From Temnopleurus reevesii (taxonomy: Eukaryota > Echinodermata > Echinoidea > Temnopleuroida > Temnopleuridae): a stretch of 64,000 nt of DNA. Under the pieces are notes generated by a model that had not been told where the DNA came from, searched no databases, and saw only the letters and a program-made list of their open reading frames with translations. The position numbers were made by a program, and so were the translations under genes. Numbering within the stretch: position 1 is the stretch's first letter; each line of letters starts with the position of its first letter. Below are positions 1-7,989 of the stretch, one piece after another. The stretch is from contig BQKZ01000562.1 of NCBI GenBank assembly GCA_036244855.1, positions 82,505-146,504 of the forward strand, read 5' to 3'.

Positions 1-428
1 GAACTTCAAAATATCTCATCCATATCATCATTTAAGCGATCATATAAGAATATGTTTTTTGTATAAGCCATTTATTTTCATACAATGATCTTCATTGTTT
101 GATTTTCTATGAACAGAGTCATGCAATCTTTGTACTACTAGTTTCTTTTAATTTTGTATTTCTATCGGCATTTTAATTGTACTTATTGTAAATTGTATTC
201 TATGTTATTTTGTATCAATTATATTTTCATTGTTGCCTTGATCAGGACCTTGATGTAAAACAGCTTTTGCTGATCTTGTTTTTATCCTGTTGAAATATAT
301 TCTAATAAATAAATAAATAAATTGGATTGATTTTGACATATGAACTTCATGTCCTTGTGTACAGGAAAGTGGTAAATTGAGGCATAAACTCTTTTCTCAT
401 CTTTATTTCGTAAATTCTTAATTTTTAG
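1..428 (+). other. formin intron, 3' part
   Basis: AT-rich sequence ending in a pyrimidine-rich stretch and AG at 427-428, the acceptor for the first formin exon seen here. No other gene or element was recognised. The 5' part of the formin gene (regulatory N-terminus, FH1 and most of FH2) must lie to the left of the window. Confidence 0.6.
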
Positions 429-549
429 GATTCAGAGAGTGATAGTATAACATTACCACTTCCAGAGCCTAGCAAGGTTACCCAAGCTGGGCTATTCAAG
501 TTTGAAGATTTGGACAAGGACCTCAAGAGAATTAAAAAAGATCTGAAAG
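429..549 (+). CDS. FMN2: formin (FMN1/FMN2 type) FH2 exon A
   Basis: Formins are actin nucleators and elongators; the FH2 domain dimerises and caps the barbed end of actin filaments. This exon encodes 40 residues of late FH2, including FKFEDLDKDLKRIKKDLK, preceded by a PLPEPSKVTQAG segment, which matches the FMN1/FMN2/cappuccino branch. It is bounded by an acceptor AG at 427-428 and a strong GTAAGT donor at 550. It is read in phase 0 and ends with one base of a split codon, which joins in frame to the exon at 2653. The gene is partial because it starts left of the window. The family is clear from the joined exons. The choice of FMN2 over FMN1 is weak, since an invertebrate is expected to have one gene ancestral to both. 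Confidence 0.85.
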
Positions 550-631
550 GTAAGTCCTCAAACTGTACAAAATGAGCAACTCTCAGTCAACATTTTACGC
601 ACTAGTGGGATTTCGATAGGGGGAAAATTAT

Positions 632-927
632 TATGACATTATCATGACATTACCAATAACTTAGCAAAGCATAGTAACCCAGGCTGTTTTTTTTCGGGTT
701 AAAAGATTTAGGGGTTGTTGTTCAAAATCAACTGCAAATCAACTGCAACTTTGGAAATTTTAATGTGCATTTTCATTCACGTATAATATGCGCATTCAAC
801 GAGACTCTCATAAAACAATGATTTTTGATTGGCACGTTCCTATCAACTGCAACGTTCGATCAATGGCAACTTTTGAACAACAACCCCTTAGATAAGGATC
901 TGACGAGGATACAAAAGGACCTGAAAG
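632..927 (+). pseudogene. decayed tandem copy of formin exon A (A')
   Basis: From 632 the sequence follows exon A: ACATTACCA, then AGCAAAGCATAGTAACCCAGGCTG (compare AGCAAGGTTACCCAAGCTG), then AAAAGATTTA. It resumes at 891 with GATAAGGATCTGACGAGGAT and ends in GACCTGAAAG at 927. The donor GT of exon A is AT here, so splicing is lost. The copy carries frame-breaking changes and is split by a MITE at 711-887, with TTA on both sides. It is a dead duplicate, not an alternative exon. Confidence 0.75.
711..887. mobile_element. Tourist-like MITE, 177 bp, TTA target duplication
   Basis: The ends are inverted: GGGGTTGTTGTTCAAAA on the left and TTTTGAACAACAACCCC on the right. TTA flanks it at 708-710 and 888-890. 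Exon A, its paralogous empty site, reads GATTTGGACAAGG where this locus reads GAT-TTA-element-TTA-GATAAGG, so both boundaries and the 3-bp target duplication are fixed. TTA duplications and GGG-type termini fit non-autonomous PIF/Harbinger elements (inferred superfamily). The interior contains short AACTGCAA-type repeats. Two more copies lie at 1653 and 12191. Confidence 0.8.
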
Positions 928-1652
928 ATAACACTGCGTTATGAAAAGAACATATTGGAGACTGTCAAGATATTTTTCAAGATGCACACACATCCTTCAA
1001 AAGAGGGAGACCTGCAGATATACTGGAGAAGTTGAATTGACAACAGTTATATGTACAGTAAATAGACCGAGGACGTACAAAATAGCAAACTATTCTTTCA
1101 ACCCTTTGCAATGACTCAGATAGAGAAAGGATATTTATTTTATCTATTGGCCAAATTCTTTAAAGTTGCATATTAGCTGTTTCTTTAATCTGCTATATCG
1201 GACAAAATATTTGTGAAGTTTTTGGAATATAGAATTTTTGGGTTACCTTTCACCACTATAATGCAAGAAAAAGAAGGAATTACAGTGGAATCATTGTTCC
1301 ATATCCATTTTCTTAGCTGTTAGAAAAGAATTCTGACTGTACTGTACTTGAGACTTGTGAACGTTAATTGAATAGTTTGGTAACATTTGGTATTTTTTAA
1401 TGATGAAGTGATAAATCATTCAGTTTTCCCTCTTTATATGGTATAGGCAGTAGATTCAGCCGTAAAGTGTATCTGTATGTCTCCCTCTTTTGATGAATAT
1501 TTGTAAAATCTTGGATTAATTGTTCTCTAGATGGAAGGCTGCATTTAGATAGCAAAGTAGTCTCTAGTCTGTGTTATATGATTTGTTTATAATTTGAGTA
1601 AAAAACATAGGTTTGGCCATTTTCAGAGGGTCAGTGGAGGGCAAATGCCTTA

Positions 1653-1817
1653 GGGGGTGTTGCTCAAAATCAACTGCAACTTTGCAAATTGTAACGCGCA
1701 TTTTCATTCATGCGTGGTGCACGCCTTTAACAAGACGCGCATGTAACAACAATTTTGATTGGCGCGTCCCGATCAACTGCAACTTGCGATCAATTGCAAC
1801 TTTTGAGCAACACTCCC
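1653..1817. mobile_element. Tourist-like MITE, second copy, 165 bp
   Basis: Same family as the element at 711. It has the terminal GGGGGTGTTGCTCAAAATCA, the opposite end TTTTGAGCAACACTCCC, and TTA at 1650-1652 and 1818-1820. The interior is also shared: a GCATTTTCATTC stretch and repeated CAACTGCAACTT units. It carries no coding capacity; short ORFs across it are chance. Confidence 0.8.
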
Positions 1818-2205
1818 TTAGGTCAACAAAGACTTGATGGAAACAGACAGGATGCCTCCTTTACCTAACATTCAGGAATCATTTGCCCAACTTACATGGA
1901 CCCACTTAAATTTTAGATATAACTCCTGACCTAGCAACGTATTTTGAATCTATGTACTCCATACTCCTAAGAACGTAAACTGCCCCTATCTTTTGGTGTG
2001 TTTTATACATTGTAAAGCATTCCAAAATTGAGAATTGTTGTTTCCCCCTTTTGCCATTTTGAATTTCAACCAGTGGCACAATTAAGAGCATGTAATCTGG
2101 AGTCGCTCTTGTGCCTAAGGAGGGTTTTAACTTTCTCCTTTCTCATGTCATACAATGTTTTACTTGTCATACCATTCTTTATTATTGATTTGATATCTTG
2201 CACAG

Positions 2206-2402
2206 GTTGCCAGACTTGGGGCCTGTTACATAAAAGATGCAATTAAGCCTATGAGAGATATTAATTGCAAGATTAATTGTATCTCTTTTATGTTACACCT
2301 CCCAAAGCATATACAGTGCAGAAGAATTAGAGTAAAGAGCATCGGCAATCTTTCATTGACAAAATGGATGCCTTAATCAGTGATCCTCTCGAGGACAAAT
2401 AA
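2206..2402 (+). pseudogene. decayed tandem copy of formin exon B (B1)
   Basis: After an acceptor-like TTGCACAG the sequence reads GGTTGCCAGAC, is interrupted by an 87-bp fold-back insertion, and resumes with CAAAGCATATACAGTGCAGAAGAATTAG, matching exon B3. The frame contains a TAG where B3 has TCC, and the copy ends in GAGGACAAATAA (stop at 2400-2402) instead of continuing through the second half of the exon. There is no donor. It shares its 3' breakpoint with the copy at 2472, so the two arose by duplication of each other. Confidence 0.75.
2217..2303. mobile_element. fold-back MITE, 'GGGGCCTGTAACAT' family, inside exon copy B1
   Basis: Inverted ends GGGGCCTGTTACATAAAAGA and TCTCTTTTATGTTACACCTCC flank a short AATTAATTGCAA-rich centre. 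Comparison with exons B2 and B3 gives the empty site (CAGAC joined directly to CAAAGCA), so this is an insertion into a duplicated exon. The same family occurs at 4586, 5119, 6438, 11131, 16022 and 39968. Confidence 0.8.
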
Positions 2403-2471
2403 CTTGTTTCTCAAGCCATATATTGTTTCCGTCATCCAAAAATTTTTATCTTGATTTATTGTCTCGCACAG

Positions 2472-2578
2472 GTCAGACTAAAGCAGAAACGGTACGGAAG
2501 AATTCAAGTGAAGAGCATCGGCAACCTTTCAGTGACAACACGGATACATTCATCAGTGATGCTCTAGAGGACAAATAA
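2472..2578 (+). pseudogene. truncated tandem copy of formin exon B (B2)
   Basis: Following the acceptor CTCGCACAG this copy stays in frame with exon A and encodes QTKAETVRKNSSEEHRQPF and then SDNTDTFISDALEDK before TAA at 2576-2578. It is nearly identical to B3 over its 5' half but lacks the downstream half and any nearby GT donor. If used it would terminate the formin in late FH2, removing the last helices and tail (a poison or alternative 3'-terminal exon). More simply, it is a recent non-functional partial duplicate. The sequence alone does not decide between these. Confidence 0.7.
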
Positions 2579-2652
2579 TATCTCTCCCTCTTGCCATATT
2601 CGTTCTATAACAGAATATCATACACTTTTTATATCCAATTTTTCGCACACAG

Positions 2653-2797
2653 GTTGTCAGACCAAAGCAGAGACAGTGCGGAAGAATTCCAGCGAAGAGC
2701 ATCGGCAACCTTTCAGTGATAACATGGACACTTTCATCAGTGGTGCTCTCGAGGACATTAGCAAGGAGAACAAAAGATTATCAGAGACCAAAAAGAA
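2653..2797 (+). CDS. FMN2: formin FH2 exon B (functional copy B3)
   Basis: This exon continues formin FH2 in frame from exon A (the split codon is completed by GT at 2653). It encodes GCQTKAETVRK, SSEEHRQPFSDNMDTFI and ISKENKRLSETKK. The segment corresponds to the late FH2 helices of FMN2-type formins. The acceptor is CGCACACAG at 2644-2652 and the donor is GTAAGT at 2798. Of three tandem copies (2206, 2472, 2653) it is the only one with a full-length frame, a donor and a phase-compatible end (AA, completed by the next exon), so it is taken as the working exon. Confidence 0.9.
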
Positions 2798-3299
2798 GTA
2801 AGTACAGATTGTGAGATTTTGAATTTCCTGTATAAAGTCATGATAATTAGAATTTTAATTTCTTGTCCCCCATGTCATCTCTTGAATATAAGTCCCTCAG
2901 TTTTAAATGCAGTACTGTCATATGGCTTTAGCAGAGTGTGATACTAGTACTTTGCAAATTTTTCAGAATAGATTCCATCTCTTTTAGGGGAAAACATGAT
3001 TTTTAAAACTTGGTAAAGCAGTAAGAATAAAAATATTCTTTGTTCACTGTGTAATAATTGAAGAAACTTGTATACAAAATAAATTTAAATTGTCTTTGGG
3101 AGAACATGCCGAAAGACTGGCTCCTGCCATATTTTTCACAGGAATCTGCAAAACTATCTTTCTAACACCCTGTATTCTACCAAGGAATTCTACACAAACA
3201 CATTTGTATTGGATTCCTTTCTTCAAACTTTCCTGTCATTGTTCTATCGACTATCAGCATCCATAGGAACTTTAACCTGATTGTCTTTTTTCGATACAG

Positions 3300-3449
3300 A
3301 TTCTGTGAGTTAGCAGAGTGGTTCTGCCTGAAACCCAAGCAAGGCGACAATGAAGTTACCCCTAGTTACTTCTTCAATCTGTGGGCTCCTCTGTGTAGAG
3401 ACTTCAAAGACTTGTGGAGGAAAGAACTACAAATAGCTGCCAAGAGAAA
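3300..3449 (+). CDS. FMN2: formin FH2 exon C (end of FH2)
   Basis: This exon encodes the final FH2 helices: FCELAEWFCL, the hallmark KPKQGDNEVTPSYFFNLW, then RDFKDLWRKE. The pattern KPKxGxxEVTPxxFFxxW followed by a DFKDxW block is diagnostic of formin FH2 C-termini, closest to FMN1/FMN2. The acceptor lies after TTTTTTCGATACAG and the donor GTATGT follows AAGAGAAA. The phase is consistent with the exons on both sides. The downstream intron (3450-7895) is 4.4 kb and holds most of the repeats of this part of the window. Confidence 0.92.
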
Positions 3450-4289
3450 GTATGTCATTTTGTAATTATAAGATGTAGAAGAATTTATTATCAGTTGGCT
3501 GGTCAATCATAAATTGATAGATTATAAATCTTTGCACTATTGTAACATTACAAAATGTATCTGTATTGAATAACCTCTCCACCTGATTCTTTTAATGCCA
3601 GCTTTTTTTTAAACTAATCATTACCAATTTTTACCTCAGATTCTTCTTATGTGTGTTAAACCCAGTAAAGATTACTAATGTTTGCAACATGAAGTAAAAA
3701 TTCAATGTAGAATATGTGAAGGTCACTAAATTTGCAGCAGGATTACTGCTAATTCTAACTGACTCATGTTGGCAGTCATGCAATTATCTTGCATCTCAAT
3801 GATAATTTTTGAAGTTTATTTCATGCTCTTCTATTTTTGAAAAAATCATAGTCACCATGGAGCAGCTCAATCTAATGGTTACATGATAAAATGATCGAGC
3901 CCCACCTAAGTAGTTTACATACATAATCCACATCAAAGCAGTTTATCAAGTGCTGCCTCTTAGTAGTATCTGTGTCTTCTTGATCGCTCTTCTTATTTTA
4001 AATTATCCTGTACCTGCCCTTTCCTTTGGAATTGCCCATTTTAGGAAAATAATTTTTTTTCCAGTCAGGCAAAAATCTTTAATTTTTTTTAAATTCTGAG
4101 AACAGTGGATAGCATACCTGTATGGGTTCTGTGCTTGCATACTATTCCGAGTGTTGCCTTTTACTATTCAAGTCGTATCTAAATTCAAACACTAGGGGTA
4201 CTCTAGAGTTCAAAATGTGTTTTTTCAATTAAAAAAATCTGCACAATGACCGGCAAACCAGTGGTCAAGACATGTGCGTCTACCAGCCA

Positions 4290-4440
4290 TGTGTTGACGT
4301 CATTATCACATGTCATAAGATTTGAAGTGTAAAATGACGAGAAGCGCCCCACACGGTCAAGACGTGTAGGTCGTACAAGGATTATGGGCACGGTGAAGTT
4401 CATATGTAGACGTCATTATCACATGTCATAAGATTTGTGG
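4290..4440. repeat. 113-bp-period tandem repeat with CRE-like sites
   Basis: A 28-bp block beginning GACGTCATTATCACATG is repeated exactly at 4296-4323 and 4409-4436. The first copy lies in a perfect TGACGTCA palindrome (4295-4302), the CREB/ATF consensus; the second reads AGACGTCA. Flanking sequence is only partly similar between copies. It lies inside a formin intron. Confidence 0.7.
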
Positions 4441-4585
4441 TGTGGTGCGAAGAGAGACATGGGGTGCTGATAGACGTCTCTATTCAAGTTGCATTTCATT
4501 AGCTTGTGCTGCACAGTCCTTCCTAGGTCTCTGGTTTTTGGCCCGATCAGCCCTCTTTGCAGTTTATCTCTAGATTTAATATCCA

Positions 4586-4713
4586 GGGGCTTGGAACATA
4601 AAAGATGCCATTGAACTTACTATAAATATCAATTATAAGTCTATGACAAAACTTGTACCATAGAGGTACAATTAATTTTAAATCAATCGTATCTCTTTTA
4701 TGTTGTATACCTC
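4586..4713. mobile_element. fold-back MITE, GGGGCC family
   Basis: Starts CAGGGGCTTGGAACATAAAA and ends CTTTTATGTTGTATACCTC, with an ATCAATTATAAGTCTATGAC core shared with the family. The two halves pair into an imperfect hairpin. It has a diverged duplicate at 6438 because the surrounding block is duplicated. Confidence 0.7.
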
Positions 4714-5118
4714 AAATCTCCACTACCCTAAGTCCAAAATAAATGAGCGCAGGTTGTCGCTGTCCTTTGGGATTTAGCTTGACATGAACAAATCTGGTTC
4801 TCATTGTCCATATGAGCGTATTTAGAGTGAAAATAAACAGAACAAAAGATGCTCCTACTTTATAGTTGTATGTGTAGTTGTTGCGAAAATTAGTGTAAGC
4901 TGAAAAACCTAAGCATGGTCTGTGCTGTAACTGTGGAAATAAGTGAGTTTATTATTGCATGAGCTCACTATTGAATGAGCTCACTATTTGCCCAAGCCCC
5001 CAATAATCTTGAGCTTGGTCATCTTAAGATTTGTTTAGTAAACTAGCTGACTAATTGCATCTATGCCACAAATAAACTCAGCTTAGTTTTGATAAGTCTG
5101 TTCTAACCCAATAAATAG

Positions 5119-5230
5119 TGGCCTGTTTATAAAAGATGCAATTTAGCTTTCAATAAACATTAATCGCACATCAATGGCAAAAGATGTAACATAGGGATAC
5201 GATTAATTTCCCGTTTTTGTTTATGTCCCA
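5119..5230. mobile_element. fold-back MITE, GGGGCC family, present in only one of two duplicate blocks
   Basis: Sequence GGCCTGTTTATAAAAGATGC at one end and GTTTTTGTTTATGTCCCA at the other, with the family core of AATCGCACATCAATGGCAAA. The corresponding place in the duplicate block (near 7137, ATCCAGTAGCAAG) lacks it, so it inserted after or during divergence of the two blocks. Confidence 0.65.
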
Positions 5231-6388
5231 AGAAGTGAGCTAATTCCAAAACTCTACTTAATGCAGACGTCCCTTTTGTGTTTCATTCAATGGTACACTG
5301 CTACATGTAGCAACCACCCCGGGAGTGTCTTGAGTGTGTGTTGATTGAAAAGTGGTGTTTGATGATGAGGTTTTAATTCATAGGGATTAGCTGGGAATAT
5401 AATTAAAGACTGGTCAGTAAACTTCTGTTGCTGCTGAGTAATCAATCATTTCTCCATCTCTTCNTACCACACATTAGAAGGAACACCCTCCTCAACAAAA
5501 GGGCTGATGATCTGAGGGATCCAATCCTATCAAAATAGGGCGGCTTGTCATTGTGATGTCCCCATAGTGCAAGATATGGCATAAGCCAAAATAATCAACA
5601 ATAATTGTCCTATGACGCAGTTATTTTTTCGACATGCTTTTAAACTCTGTTTAATATGTCAAAAAAATGAAAATATGAAGATGAAAAAGATACTGCTCGC
5701 CCGTTCCATTGTTTTTAATGCTTTTCTCAATTTTCAACCCTTACCATTACCTTGTTTAAGTTACTTATTCCTCTCATTCTACTTGAATAATAGATAATGA
5801 ATAAATAGATTTATGTTCCCTCTTTACTTTTTCAAACCATGTTCTCTTTAGTTCTCTCTCATCGTGTCGATTCCTGTTCTTTCTATAACTTGAAATACTG
5901 AAATAATAAATCCCCCAACAAATAAATAAATAAATAAATAAATGATAAAATTGTAGAATAAATAAATGAAAAATAAGTAATAAAAACATTATTTTAAAAG
6001 ATCTGAATTTATTGAAACGCCTTAGAATCACGGGTCGGGAAAACACTCATCTCTCTTTCTAAAAAAAAGTATTTTGGGGCAATGGGAAGACTGCAAATTT
6101 TAGGGTGTTTTTATCGCGCAGAAAATAGCGCGAGCAGCTGTTCGCCAGGAAAGAGGGGATTTTTTTAGCGCGCACACTAAAATTTTGCTTTGTACAACGC
6201 GTTCGATTGGCTAAAAGTAGTAAAGAGTGGGCGGGTCTAAACTTAACACAGATAGAGATAACATACCCTTAACATAGTTTTCAGAATACCGATTTAGGGG
6301 TGTGTTATGGGTATGTTAAGTTTGGGACTTAACATAGAAGTTAACACAGAAGTTACAACAGTTTTCAGAATACGGCCCCTGGGCCCCT

Positions 6389-7357
6389 GTTTTTGGCCGG
6401 ATTAGCCCTCTCAGTGGTTTATATCGAGATAATATCCAGGGGCCTGGGACATAAAAGATGCCATTGAACTTACTATAAATATCAATTATAATTCTATGAC
6501 AAAACGTGTACCATAGCGGTACAATTAATTTTAAATCAATCGTATCTCTTTTATGTTGTATACCTCAGATCTCCACTACCCTAAGTCCAAAATATATGAG
6601 CGCAGGTTGTCGCTGTCTTTTGTGATGTAGCTTGAGATATACAAATCCGGTCCTCGTCCAGATTAGCGTAATTAGAGTGAACATGACCGGAAAAAATCAA
6701 GCATGCTCCTGCTGTATAGTCTTAAGGGGTCTTGAATGAAAATGATTGTGTAAGCCAATATTTTTGCAACTTTAGACTAGTTTGACGCCTTGGCGTGTTG
6801 TTATTTTCACGTTGTTGACAGTGTTTGTACCCATATCTATGTGCATCATCTGAGCAGAAATTTTTGTGACGCTACCTGAGAAATTTGCAAAAAACATAAA
6901 CATTTCAGCTTATAGAGTAGTTCAAGCTAAAAAAAAGAAAGAAAAAAAAAACAGCAGGGTCTGCATTGTGTGAATTACATTTAGTGAGCCTATTTCTGAA
7001 TGAACTCATTTATTTGACAAAAACCCGAATAAATCTTGAGTTTTTTCATCTCAAGATTTCTCCAGTGCATCAGCTCACTGATTGTGTTTGCAATGCAATT
7101 TATTTCAAGCTTGTTCTGATTGGGCGAGTTTATCCAGTAGCAAGCTCATTCCAAGACTGTCTGGTTAGTGGAGACGTCCCTTTTGTGTTTCATACAATGG
7201 TACACTGCTAGCAACCACCCCAGGAGTGTCTAGAGTGTGTGTTGATTGAAGAGTGGTGTTTGATGATGAGGTTTTAATTCATAGGGGTTAGCTGGGAATA
7301 TAATTAAAGACTGGTCAGTAAACTTCTCTTGCTGCTGAGTAATCAATCATTTCTCCA
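6389..7357. repeat. second copy of the 4530-5463 block
   Basis: Begins in GGCCGGATTAGCCCTCT and runs to CAATCATTTCTCCACC, parallel to 4530-5463. Its 3' part (7106 on) is also the start of the much younger 567-bp duplication. Confidence 0.65.
6438..6568. mobile_element. fold-back MITE, GGGGCC family (duplicate of 4586)
   Basis: CAGGGGCCTGGGACATAAAA at the left end and CTTTTATGTTGTATACCTC at the right end. Differs from the 4586 copy by scattered substitutions only, as expected if both sit in one duplicated block. Confidence 0.7.
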
Positions 7358-7672
7358 CCTTTTCTGATTGGTTTTTATTCCCCGTGCCTCTCCCATCCCT
7401 TTCTTTCTTTCTCTTTCCCTTTTTTTCTCTCTTTCTCTCTCTCTCTCTTTCTGTCACTCTCATTTTCATAGCCTTTACAACGTATTTCAGTTTTATTATT
7501 AAATAAAACCAAGAAATACTCCATTGTTTTAACAATCGTTTGCAATATTTTACATAATAAGATAAGGGGAAAAAATATAGAGATGGAGATAACAAGCCTG
7601 CCAGCTTGAAATTCCTATTACTGACTATTTACATACATTTACATGAAATCGTTGTCTGGGGAGGAAGGTTCT
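7106..7672. repeat. 567-bp near-identical duplication, copy 1
   Basis: This stretch recurs at 8535-9101 with a constant offset of 1429 bp and no net indels. I saw only one substitution (CAATATTTTACAT versus CAATAATTTACAT). It includes a (CTTT/CT)n tract near 7400-7452. The formin exon D lies between the copies. Confidence 0.9.
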
Positions 7673-7895
7673 CAATGATAATTTCTAACATCCATGGAAG
7701 CTGGTCCTTCATGTTTAGAATATACAAAAATCCAATTTACTTTGGCTTTACTTTGGTTTTGTTCCTCTCCATCCTGGCACTCTTGTTCACTTCATTTTAC
7801 AATACCATTATTCCCAATGGGTTTTTTTGAAGAGTTAGAATAGATGACGGTCATTTATTAGGATGATCAAATGAATTCTTCTTTTTTCTTTGCAG

Positions 7896-7989
7896 GATGC
7901 TAGAAACTCAGGAGATTGTAAGGCAGAAGCAGGAGGAATGGAGAAAAGCAACTCCTTTGAAAACAGGAATCAAGAAGGCTGATGGATTG
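7896..7989 (+). CDS. FMN2: formin C-terminal tail exon D
   Basis: The codon split at the end of exon C is completed by G at 7896, then the frame reads MLETQEIVRQKQEEWRKA, TP and LKTGIKKADGL. This is the short, basic, charged segment after FH2. In FMN1/FMN2 it carries the formin-Spire interaction sequence, which binds the Spire KIND domain; the GIKK(A) segment resembles the end of FMN2. The acceptor is TTTTTTCTTTGCAG and the donor a consensus GTAAGT at 7990. If the donor were skipped the frame would run 16 more codons to TAA. The last coding exon downstream is not certain. Confidence 0.85.

Larger units (their letters stand above)
4530..5463. repeat. diverged block duplicated at 6389-7357
   Basis: Colinear similarity runs from the GGCC-AT-AGCCCTCT stretch through a fold-back element, a GAGCGCAGGTTGTCGCTGTC motif and CAGACGTCCCTTTTGTG to AATCAATCATTTCTCCA. 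The block stops at the single N (5464). This copy has an extra fold-back element at 5119-5230 that the other lacks. Divergence by indels and substitutions is much greater than for the 567-bp duplication at 7106/8535. It could be an old duplication or two haplotypes joined in the assembly. Confidence 0.65.
3450..7895 (+). other. formin intron between exons C and D
   Basis: A 4.4-kb intron with no coding signal. It contains a two-copy 113-bp tandem repeat with CRE-like cores (4290-4440), three copies of one fold-back MITE family, a large imperfect duplication (4530-5463 versus 6389-7357), an (AAAT)n tract at about 5919-5943, and a single N at 5464. Around 6190-6235 lie an inverted CCAAT motif (GATTGGCT) and a GTGGGCGGG GC box 26 bp apart. 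In mouse, Grem1 limb control elements lie in the equivalent 3' introns of Fmn1, which makes this intron a candidate regulatory region (inference). Confidence 0.6.
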
